A stretch of DNA of 64,000 nt from Limnochorda sp. L945t (lineage in GTDB: Bacteria; Bacillota; Limnochordia; Limnochordales; Geochordaceae). The number at the start of each line of letters is the position of its first letter. The first letter of the stretch is position 1. Of the stretch, positions 57,266 to 64,000 are shown piece after piece. A program made the position numbers and the translations under genes. The notes under the pieces are model-generated. The model saw only the letters and a program-made list of their open reading frames with translations, was not told where the DNA came from and searched no databases. The DNA lies in NCBI RefSeq assembly GCF_035593305.1, contig NZ_CP141615.1, positions 682,001 to 746,000 on the forward strand, in the 5' to 3' direction.

Positions 57266-59020
57266 TCACCGGCCGCCTCCCACGGGCACCCTGGCCAGCT
57301 CGACCCGGCTCTCCCGGTACGAGATGGAGAAGTCGGCCAACAGCAGCAGCGAAAGCGCCGCCATCAGCACGAAGATGCCCTTGATCACGGGCGAGGCGGG
57401 CACGGCCCAGATGTACCATATCACCCCGGCGAACACCGTGATCCACAAGAACACCCCGGCTGCCACCGTAGCCCAGCGATAACCGCCCGAAGCCCGCTGC
57501 ACCTTGACGGCCCACATGGCCGACGTCAGCAGCGCGACGGCCGCCACCATCTGGTTGGCGCCTGCAAAAGCGGGCCAGACGGTATTGTAAGCGCCATCCC
57601 ACGCGAGCCAACCGGCCAGGATGACGACGATGGCGCCGCCGACCCACCGGTTGGCGATGACCCGATGGAAGCCGGGCGACGACTCCTTGAGGGGCTCGAC
57701 CAGCTCCTGCCACGTGAACCGGGCGAGGCGCGTGGCGGTGTCCATGGTCGTCATCACGAACGCGGTCACCCACAGCCCGGCAAACAGGGCCCCGAGGCGA
57801 GGGGCGAGCCCGAAGATCTGGTACAGCAACTCGCCGTAGCTCCGGTTGAACAGCCCCAACGCGCCGCCCACCGGGGCTGCCGCCTTGAGCAGGTTGTTGC
57901 CGAAGTAGATCCGGTCCGCTTTGAGCTGATCGAGCGAGATGCCCGCCTGAGCGAGCTTGTCCGCGACGGTGGACAGCACGGGCATCGCAAAGGCGCCCAT
58001 CGTGACGACGACCAGCGTGGCGAGCAAGCCCTCGGTCAGCATCCCGCCATACCCGATCGGCAGGCCGTGGCTCTCCTTGTCGATCTGCTTGGAGGTCGTG
58101 CCCGAGGCGACGAGCGAGTGAAAACCGGAGAGCGAACCGCACGCGATCACGAGCGGGATGGCCGGCCAGAAGGGCGACGGCACGCCGCCTACCGCCGGAG
58201 CGCTCCACATCGTGAACGCCGGTAGCTGAATGCCTCGGAAGGTGAAGAGGAGTGCCACGACACCGAGCCCCAGCCCCACGAAGAGGATGTACGCGTTGAG
58301 ATAGTCCCGAGGCTGGAGCAAGAGCCAGACGGGCAGGCTGGCGGCCGCCAGCGCGTACAGGCCCAGCACGACGATCCACGTATGGAAGCTGGCATGCCAG
58401 GGCCAGACGTAGCCGACCCACATGGCCAGCGCAGTCAACAGGAGCCCGAGCAGGGTGGCGACGGTAAAGTTCATCTTGTACCGGTAGTACAGCATGCCGA
58501 AGACGACGGCCGCGACGATGAAGAGCAGGCTGGAGGTGGGCACCTCGGGGTTGGCCACGAAGTTGGTGGCAGCGATGCTGATGAAGGCGGCCACGACCAG
58601 GATGAGCGTCACGTAGATGAACACCATCATGGTCCACGAGGTGCGCGGCTTCATGACCTTACCGGCGATCCACTGCACCGATTTACCCTCGCTGCGCACG
58701 GAGGCCATCACCGAGAGGTAGTCATGGACGGCGCCAATGACGACGTTGCCAAACCAGATCCACAGCAGCGCCGGCATCCATCCCCAAACCACGGCGATGG
58801 CCGGCCCGACGATGGGCCCGGCGCCCGCGATGGAGGCGAAGTGGTGGCCGAAGATGGCCAGCGGATGCCCGGGCGCGTAGTCGACGCCGTCGTACATGGC
58901 GTGGGCGGGAGTGGGGCGGCTGTCATCGGCCCGCACTACGGAGCGTTCGAGTCCCCGGCCGTAGGTGAGGTAGGAGACGACGTAGACCGCAACGCCGATC
59001 ACCAGGAGCCACGTAGTCAC
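57266..59020 (-). CDS. cstA: Carbon starvation protein CstA
   Basis: 584 residues with about 15 membrane segments. HPLAIFGHHFASIAGAGPIVGP near residue 52 (core FGHHFASIAGAGPI) and ACGSLSGFHSLVASGTTSKQ near 300 are CstA signatures. The family imports peptides or pyruvate. The GTG at 59020 was chosen because GGAGAGGAGC lies 7 bases upstream. It is somewhat shorter than E. coli CstA (about 700). It heads a four-gene operon with a small protein, an ArsA-type ATPase and an unknown protein. Confidence 0.92.
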   Translation of the reverse strand: MTTWLLVIGVAVYVVSYLTYGRGLERSVVRADDSRPTPAHAMYDGVDYAPGHPLAIFGHHFASIAGAGPIVGPAIAVVWGWMPALLWIWFGNVVIGAVHDYLSVMASVRSEGKSVQWIAGKVMKPRTSWTMMVFIYVTLILVVAAFISIAATNFVANPEVPTSSLLFIVAAVVFGMLYYRYKMNFTVATLLGLLLTALAMWVGYVWPWHASFHTWIVVLGLYALAAASLPVWLLLQPRDYLNAYILFVGLGLGVVALLFTFRGIQLPAFTMWSAPAVGGVPSPFWPAIPLVIACGSLSGFHSLVASGTTSKQIDKESHGLPIGYGGMLTEGLLATLVVVTMGAFAMPVLSTVADKLAQAGISLDQLKADRIYFGNNLLKAAAPVGGALGLFNRSYGELLYQIFGLAPRLGALFAGLWVTAFVMTTMDTATRLARFTWQELVEPLKESSPGFHRVIANRWVGGAIVVILAGWLAWDGAYNTVWPAFAGANQMVAAVALLTSAMWAVKVQRASGGYRWATVAAGVFLWITVFAGVIWYIWAVPASPVIKGIFVLMAALSLLLLADFSISYRESRVELARVPVGGGR

Positions 59021-59249
59021 CGCGCTCGCTCCTCTCCAGAACGCCTCGATGCTCTGCACTTCGGACGCGACTTCCAAGCAGGCTCTACGCGGTTGGCTCG
59101 ACGGAGGGCCGGTGCCGTCCCACCTCCCCTCCGACGCGGGCCGTGCCGGACGGGCCACGGGAGAACCCGGGGTTCAAGGGAGGCGGGAGATAGGAGGGTC
59201 GATGCGGTTGAAACCAGATGAATGCCGTGATACAGGGCTCCCGCCCATT

Positions 59250-59278
59250 ACATTACTTCGCAAACGGTCTCAGCACAA
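59250..59278 (-). promoter_or_regulatory. Candidate promoter of the cstA operon
   Basis: On the minus strand TTGTGC (59273-59278) and TAATGT (59250-59255) are separated by 17 bases in an AT-richer patch. It would give a 5' leader of about 220 bases before the cstA start. I see no riboswitch in that leader. Confidence 0.4.
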
Positions 59279-59309
59279 GCCTGCGATTCGCTCGCCGTGC
59301 TGCCGCCGT

Positions 59310-60176
59310 TCACCGAGCGGGGCTCTGCTCGCCGGGAGCCGCCATCGTCTCGGAAGCCGCCCACTCGACCACGTCCCGGAGCACCTGCTCGTGGTCGGGG
59401 TCGTTGAAGATCTCGTGGTAGACGCCCGGATACCATTTCAAGACTTTGCGGGGCTGCTCGATCCGCTCGAACACTCTCCGGCAAGTGGCAGGATCCACGA
59501 TGGGATCAGCCGCCCCCTGCAGCACCATCACGGGCATCTCCAGAGGCACCGTGCCCGCCGACTCGATGGCCGCCGCTGCCCGGGAGCACTCCACGAACCA
59601 CCGCACCGTCGCCCGCTTCGTCACCAGGGGATCCGCATCGTAGGCCCGGCCCACGGCCGGGTCGCGGCTGAGCGCCCCCGGATCGATGCCCGAGGGACGC
59701 TCGAGCGCCGGGAGGATGGAGGCCATCACGGGGGCCAGGGCCTGCTCCAGGGGGTTGAGGCGCAGTCGCAGCCGGATCCACGGCGCCGAGAGCACCAGCG
59801 CCGACAGGCGGCGAGGCCTCGAAAGGGCGTAGTGGAGCGCGATGAGACCGCCCATGCTGTGGCCGACCAGCAAGACCCGCCCGTCCGGGCGCGCCAGCTG
59901 GTCGAGGAACCGGTCCAGATCGGTCAAGTACTCCGAAAAGCGCTCGACCCACATGCGGCGCCCTTCGGAGAGCCCGTGCCCCCGCAGGTCGGGCACGAAG
60001 ACGTCGTAGCCCCGCTCGCTGAGCCATTGCCCTACGTGACGGTAGCGTCCCCCATGCTCGAAGGCCCCGTGCACCACCACGACGGGCACGGCCGTCTCCG
60101 CCTCCGCCGCCGTCCATGAGCGGTAGAACAACCGAAGCCCGTCCTCCCCCGTGAAATGCCCGGTCTTCTCGTACAT
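59310..60176 (-). CDS. Alpha/beta hydrolase (monoacylglycerol-lipase-like)
   Basis: 288 residues. VVVVHGAFEHGGRY near 33 forms the oxyanion region, GHSMGG near 104 holds the nucleophile Ser, the acid is probably the Asp of QGAADPIVD near 217, and the His lies in YHEIFND near 260. DLRGHGLSEGRR near 66 is typical of lysophospholipase / monoacylglycerol-lipase types. It lies 19 bases after dppC on the same strand, so it may be co-transcribed with the transporter. The substrate is unknown. Confidence 0.85.
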   Translation of the reverse strand: MYEKTGHFTGEDGLRLFYRSWTAAEAETAVPVVVVHGAFEHGGRYRHVGQWLSERGYDVFVPDLRGHGLSEGRRMWVERFSEYLTDLDRFLDQLARPDGRVLLVGHSMGGLIALHYALSRPRRLSALVLSAPWIRLRLRLNPLEQALAPVMASILPALERPSGIDPGALSRDPAVGRAYDADPLVTKRATVRWFVECSRAAAAIESAGTVPLEMPVMVLQGAADPIVDPATCRRVFERIEQPRKVLKWYPGVYHEIFNDPDHEQVLRDVVEWAASETMAAPGEQSPAR

Positions 60177-60195
60177 GGGGTCGCGCGGCTCCCGC

Positions 60196-61143
60196 CTATC
60201 GTCCCCGCAGATGGGGGTCGAGGATGTCCCTTAGCCCCTCGCCGCATCCGTTGATGCTCATGACCAGGAGCAGGATCGCCAGGCCCGGTATCGTCGACAC
60301 CCACCAGGCGTCCACCAGGTGGTCCCGGCCTGCCGCCACCATACTACCCCACGCGGGGACGTCCGAGGGAGCCCCCAGCCCCAGGAAGCTCAGCGAGGCC
60401 TCCATGAGCACCATGTACCCCATCCTCGAAGTGGCGACGACGAGAAGCGTGGGTGCCACGTTGGGCAGGATCTCTTTCCACAGGATCCCGGCGCTCGATC
60501 GGCCGATCGCCCTGGCCGCCTCGACGTAGTCGCGGCCTTTGTGCGCCATCGTCTCGCCGCGAGCGATCCGGAAAAACTCCACCCACGCTTTGAACGACAG
60601 CGCCAGCACGAGATTGACCAAACCCGGCCCCAGGATCCCCATCACGAGGATGGCGAACAGCAGGTACGGAAAGGCCATCAACAGATCGGCGAAACGGGAC
60701 ACCACCTGGTCGAGCCGCCCTCCGAAGTACCCTGCGGCGGTCCCCAGCGCGGTGCCCACGACCCCCGAGATGACCACGGCCGCAGCCCCGACCGCCAGCG
60801 ACAGCCTGGCGCCGTAGAAAAGCCGCGACACGATGTCGCGCCCGAGTTCATCGGTCCCGAGCCAGTGTCCCGGTGCCCACCCTGGCACGGGCCAGGGGGG
60901 CGAAAGGCGCTCCCCCAGGCTGAACGCATCCGGGCCGTACGGGGCGACGACCGGCGCCAGGACGGCCATCCCGGCGAACAGGAGCAACCCGATGGCGCCC
61001 GCGAGCGCCATGGGATGGTGACGCCAGCGGCGCAGCAGGTCGCGCGCCGGGCTCGGCCCGGGCGGCCGAGCGCCCTCGTACCCCTCCGGCACCTCCTCTT
61101 CGGCCACGGCGGCGGGTTGGGCCACGTGAGCAGCCTCGGCCAC
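60196..61143 (-). CDS. dppC: Dipeptide/oligopeptide-type ABC permease (DppC-like)
   Basis: 315 residues. A 45-residue polar start is followed by about six membrane segments; the OppC-type region LGTDELGRDIVSRLFYGARL lies near 97 and the EAA-loop EAARAIGRSSAGILWKEILPN near 206 (core EAARAIG). It contacts the ATPase through this loop. It starts 5 bases after dppB stops. The start (GTG) lacks a clear ribosome site, so it depends on coupling or is slightly different. Confidence 0.9.
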   Translation of the reverse strand: MAEAAHVAQPAAVAEEEVPEGYEGARPPGPSPARDLLRRWRHHPMALAGAIGLLLFAGMAVLAPVVAPYGPDAFSLGERLSPPWPVPGWAPGHWLGTDELGRDIVSRLFYGARLSLAVGAAAVVISGVVGTALGTAAGYFGGRLDQVVSRFADLLMAFPYLLFAILVMGILGPGLVNLVLALSFKAWVEFFRIARGETMAHKGRDYVEAARAIGRSSAGILWKEILPNVAPTLLVVATSRMGYMVLMEASLSFLGLGAPSDVPAWGSMVAAGRDHLVDAWWVSTIPGLAILLLVMSINGCGEGLRDILDPHLRGR

Positions 61144-61148
61144 GGCCG

Positions 61149-62162
61149 TCAGGCGGAGGCCATGCGCGGGTTGAGCAGCGCGTAGGCGAGGTCGACCAGT
61201 AGATTGGCGGCCAGGAAGGTCAGCGCGTAGAGCATGACCGCTCCCTGGACGACCGGGTAGTCGCGCGCGAAGATGGCCCCCACCACCAGCCTTCCGAGGC
61301 CGGGCCAGCTGAAGACCGTCTCGACGATCATGTTGCCACCCAGCAATACCCCCATCTGCAGCCCCAGCACGGTCACGGCCGGTACCAGGGCATTGCGCAG
61401 GGCATGCCGGAACACCACGTGCCACTCGTCCACCCCCTTCGCCCGGGCTACCCGGACATAGTCGGCGCGCAGTACCTCGAGCATGCTCGATCGCACGACC
61501 CGCGAGAGGATGGCCGCCAGCTCCGCTCCCAGGGTCACGGCCGGCAGGATCAGGTGCAGCACGGCCGAGCGAAACACTTCCCAGTCCCGCGCGAGCAACG
61601 CGTCGATGGTCATCCACCCCGTGACGGCCGGCACGTCCATGCCGGGGTCGAGCCGGCCCGAAGTGGGCAGCCATCCCAGCGCGACCCCGAAGACCAGGAT
61701 GAGCACGAGCCCCAGCCAGAAGGCGGGCATGGAGATCCCGGCGAACGCCGCGCCCATGGTTGCATGATCCAGGAAGCTGCGGTGGCGCAAGGCAGCGATC
61801 ACCCCCGCCGGCACCGCGACGAGCACGGCAAAGACCCCTGCTGCCACCGCCAGCTCCAGGGTCGCCGGCAGCGACTGCCCGATGAGCTCGGTCACCGGCT
61901 GGGAGTTGCGGATGGAGCGCCCCAGGTCCCCGTGCAGCAGCCTGCCGGCGAAGCGCACCGCCTGTTGCCCCAGCGGGCGGTCGAGGTCGAGCTGGGCCCG
62001 AAGCGCCTGGATTTCCTGTTGGCTGACGTTGCCGGCCTGGCCCATCATGGCGTCCACCGGGTCCCCCGGCAGCAGCCGCAACAGCAAGAACGTCAGCAAC
62101 ACGACGCCGGCTGCCAGCGGCACCGCCGATACCAGCCGGCGCACCACGCGCACGCCTTTCAC
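61149..62162 (-). CDS. dppB: Dipeptide/oligopeptide-type ABC permease (DppB-like)
   Basis: 337 residues with six membrane segments. LLRLLPGDPVDAMMG near 27, LPATLELAVAAGVFA near 98 and the EAA-loop ADYVRVARAKGVDEWHVVFR near 232 are standard for the DppB/OppB family, as is the end AYALLNPR. The GTG start follows AAGGGAGAG. It lies 31 bases after the binding-protein gene. Confidence 0.92.
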   Translation of the reverse strand: MKGVRVVRRLVSAVPLAAGVVLLTFLLLRLLPGDPVDAMMGQAGNVSQQEIQALRAQLDLDRPLGQQAVRFAGRLLHGDLGRSIRNSQPVTELIGQSLPATLELAVAAGVFAVLVAVPAGVIAALRHRSFLDHATMGAAFAGISMPAFWLGLVLILVFGVALGWLPTSGRLDPGMDVPAVTGWMTIDALLARDWEVFRSAVLHLILPAVTLGAELAAILSRVVRSSMLEVLRADYVRVARAKGVDEWHVVFRHALRNALVPAVTVLGLQMGVLLGGNMIVETVFSWPGLGRLVVGAIFARDYPVVQGAVMLYALTFLAANLLVDLAYALLNPRMASA

Positions 62163-62193
62163 CCGTACTCTCCCTTCTGGGGTGCCGTCGGCC

Positions 62194-63768
62194 TCACCGG
62201 ACGGCGTAGCCCGCCTCCTGCAGGAGCTGGCGCGCCTTGTCGGGGTCGTACGGGTAGGGCTTCAACCGTTCGTCGTAGCCGAAACCGCTCGGCAGCATGG
62301 CCGTTGCGACCCGGTGCGCGTACCCCCGGTAAAGGGCTTCGAGGATCTCGTCCCAGTCGACGGCGTAGTTGAGCGCCCGGCGAACCCGGGGATCCTTCAA
62401 GCGGTCGTTGTTGAGCTCGATCTCGTAAAGCCGCGTGCCGGGCGCCACCTTGACCTGCACGCCCCGTGCCCTCTCCAGCCGGTCGACCGCGTCGGGCGGC
62501 ACCTCCTGGATGATGTGCGCCTCCCCGGCCAGCAGGGCGGCGATGCGGCTGCCCGGTTCGGGCATCATGCGGAAGACGATCCGGCGGATCCTGGCCGGCC
62601 CGACCGGCGGGAGTTGGGGCGAACCGCCGTAGTAGCCGTCGAATCGCTCCAGCACGATGTCCCCGTCGAGGCGGCCGCGCACGAACTTGAACGGCCCCGC
62701 GCCCACGGGATGCCGGACGAACCCGGCGAGGCCCACTTGCTCCATGTACTTGTGCGGCACGATCTGCGTGTGGACGAGCAGTTGCAGGAAGACGGGGGAA
62801 GGGTTTTTCAACGTCATCTTGACGGTGTAGTCGTCCACTTTCTCGACTTTGGACAGGGGCCCCAGCAGCCCGAGCCTGGGCGACGGGCGGCCGTCGAGCC
62901 CCTTTGGGGAGAGGATGCGCTCGAACGTGAAGACCACGTCCTCGGCGGTCAACGGGTCACCGTTGTGGAAGCGGACGCCTCTGCGCAATTTGAATACATA
63001 CGTCGTGGCATGGGGCTGCTGCCACGACTCGGCGATTTCCGGGACGACCTCGCCGTCGGGGGTGCGGGTCACCAGCCCGTCGAACATGTTGCGCAGCACC
63101 GTCTCGGTGTCCCGATCCCGGTGATCGGCCGGGTCGAAGCTCTGGATACGATCGGCGCGTAAGCCCACGACGAGGGTGGTGCCGCCCTGGAGTTCCACGT
63201 CGTGGAGATTGATGCGGTTGTCGACCGAGGGGCGCCAGTTGCTCACCCGGGCCGACGCCGCCTCGATGGTGTCGAGGTAGTATCCGAAGATCCAGGGTGC
63301 ATCCTCGTACAGGATGCGCTGCGCCTTCACGTAGGCGTCCCGGGCCTTGGCCTCGTCCATGGTGGTCGACGCTGCGTCGAAGAGCCGGTCGACTTCCGGA
63401 TTGGAGTAAAACGAGAAGTTGCCGCGATCTTGCGTGCGCAGCTTGGGAATGGCCAGATCGAACGGCGAGAACGTGGCGCTTCCCCAGTCGGTGGCGTAGG
63501 CGTCTCGGGTGCCTTCTTGCGCCTCGGCGAGAAGCGTTTGGTATTCCCACACCCGGACCTGGGCGTCCACCCCGATCTGCCGCAGGTACCCTGCGATGGC
63601 CTGGAGCTCGGCCTCCCGGTTCTTGGCTCCGTCGAGCACGAGCCGGAGCACCTTGCCCTGGGCGAGCGCACCACCGGAAACGCTGCTCGACAGGCCTACC
63701 AGCAGGCTCGCCAGGAGCGCGGGCCACGCCAGAGCCTGCCCCCACCGGGACTGCGTGCGTCGAGCCAT
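62194..63768 (-). CDS. Circularly permuted dipeptide-type ABC substrate-binding protein
   Basis: 524 residues of the SBP_bac_5 (DppA/OppA) family in permuted order. A signal peptide ends near residue 36 (GALA). Residues of about 39-193 (LRLVLDGAKNREAELQAIAG through DNRINLHDVEL) correspond to what is normally the C-terminal part. After QGG, residues 196-524 correspond to the normal mature N-terminal part: TTLVVGLRADRIQSFDPAD, FDGLVTRTPDGEVVPEIAESW, GVRFHNGDPLTAEDVVFTF near 264, through RRALNYAVDWDEIL near 463. The chain stops at YDPDKARQLLQEAGY, exactly where the usual protein would continue into the part found at the front. Both termini of normal family members lie in the same lobe, so the fold can tolerate this. 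The reading frame is continuous, and the permease genes follow, so it is probably functional. Confidence 0.85.
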   Translation of the reverse strand: MARRTQSRWGQALAWPALLASLLVGLSSSVSGGALAQGKVLRLVLDGAKNREAELQAIAGYLRQIGVDAQVRVWEYQTLLAEAQEGTRDAYATDWGSATFSPFDLAIPKLRTQDRGNFSFYSNPEVDRLFDAASTTMDEAKARDAYVKAQRILYEDAPWIFGYYLDTIEAASARVSNWRPSVDNRINLHDVELQGGTTLVVGLRADRIQSFDPADHRDRDTETVLRNMFDGLVTRTPDGEVVPEIAESWQQPHATTYVFKLRRGVRFHNGDPLTAEDVVFTFERILSPKGLDGRPSPRLGLLGPLSKVEKVDDYTVKMTLKNPSPVFLQLLVHTQIVPHKYMEQVGLAGFVRHPVGAGPFKFVRGRLDGDIVLERFDGYYGGSPQLPPVGPARIRRIVFRMMPEPGSRIAALLAGEAHIIQEVPPDAVDRLERARGVQVKVAPGTRLYEIELNNDRLKDPRVRRALNYAVDWDEILEALYRGYAHRVATAMLPSGFGYDERLKPYPYDPDKARQLLQEAGYAVR

Positions 63769-63882
63769 GGCCGTCCCCTCTTTCCGTTGATGGCGTCGCG
63801 TGCTGCCCGCGGACGTGCGCGGCTCTGGGGAACCGGCGCGAGGTACGGGTGCGGCTGGGGCAGCGACTCGGCGAAGCGTACG

Positions 63883-63909
63883 AAAAACCCCGGGTCACGG
63901 ACCCCGGGG
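63883..63909 (-). terminator. Terminator or attenuator upstream of the binding-protein gene
   Basis: On the minus strand, a 7-bp stem CCCCGGG / CCCGGGG is followed by TTTTT. It lies 115 bases before the binding-protein start, so it either ends a gene outside the window or attenuates the transporter operon. Confidence 0.65.
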
Positions 63910-64000
63910 CGCTGGCAACGAGCCCCGTGGGCACGCCCCTCTGCCACGCCTGCGAGGTTAGCTGACGGGCTCGGGCAGCCGAGGTTGCCCTATCGACCTT

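Overview
The window is very GC-rich (about 70% in the stretches I counted) and is packed with genes in short, overlapping operons that often use GTG or TTG starts. Its gene order is that of the Bacillota (Firmicutes): rapZ-yvcK-cggR-gap-pgk-tpiA-eno-secG, smpB next to ssrA, tsaE-tsaB-rimI-tsaD, and gerM-murI-murD-rph-rdgB. It also holds two exported proteins that look like outer-membrane beta-barrels (signal peptide, terminal Phe) and an AMIN-domain amidase. That combination suggests a deep, high-GC, possibly diderm lineage such as Limnochordia. This placement is inference; no rRNA is present to confirm it.

Layout. 1-1.5 kb: end of a DUF4097 / SHOCT-like / holin-like (yvlB-yvlD type) stress operon. 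2.1-5.7 kb: two barrel-like exported proteins, each with its own terminator. 5.9-15.5 kb: an orphan sugar-ABC ATPase, glucose/mannose-phosphate isomerase, glucokinase, 5-oxoprolinase subunits B and C, a class I glutamine-amidotransferase-like hydrolase, the t6A tRNA-modification cluster and a transaldolase-like aldolase. 15.7-20.9 kb: a nucleotidyltransferase/phosphomutase-like fusion, an FG-GAP protein and nagA. 20.9-31.4 kb: rapZ, yvcK, the cggR glycolytic operon with a probable CggR operator, secG and a membrane pyrophosphatase. 31.4-32.4 kb (minus strand): smpB and tmRNA. 32.6-35.8 kb: an ABC-2 exporter with an unrecognised anchored surface protein.

36-43.3 kb: a large amidase behind an attenuator-like terminator, then gerM, murI, murD, rph and rdgB. 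43.4-47 kb: a PhoX-type phosphatase, a PPi-type phosphofructokinase and an Fe/Mn superoxide dismutase. 47-49.5 kb: a GntR regulator joined to the last 45 codons of a lost sugar permease, then xylulokinase and tRNA-Pro. 50-53.6 kb: sdhACDB. 53.6-64 kb: a methyltransferase, an aldo/keto reductase, a minus-strand cstA / small protein / ArsA-type ATPase / unknown operon, an alpha/beta hydrolase, and a dipeptide-type ABC operon (binding protein, two permeases).

How the genes fit together. The window covers sugar uptake and phosphorylation, nearly all of lower glycolysis, and two pyrophosphate-linked enzymes (PPi-type phosphofructokinase and K+-dependent membrane pyrophosphatase) that could couple PPi to sugar breakdown and ion pumping. 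Cell-wall genes form a second theme.

The most unusual item is the dipeptide-type binding protein at 62194-63768. Its domain order is circularly permuted: the usual C-terminal lobe sits directly after the signal peptide, and the usual N-terminal part follows it.
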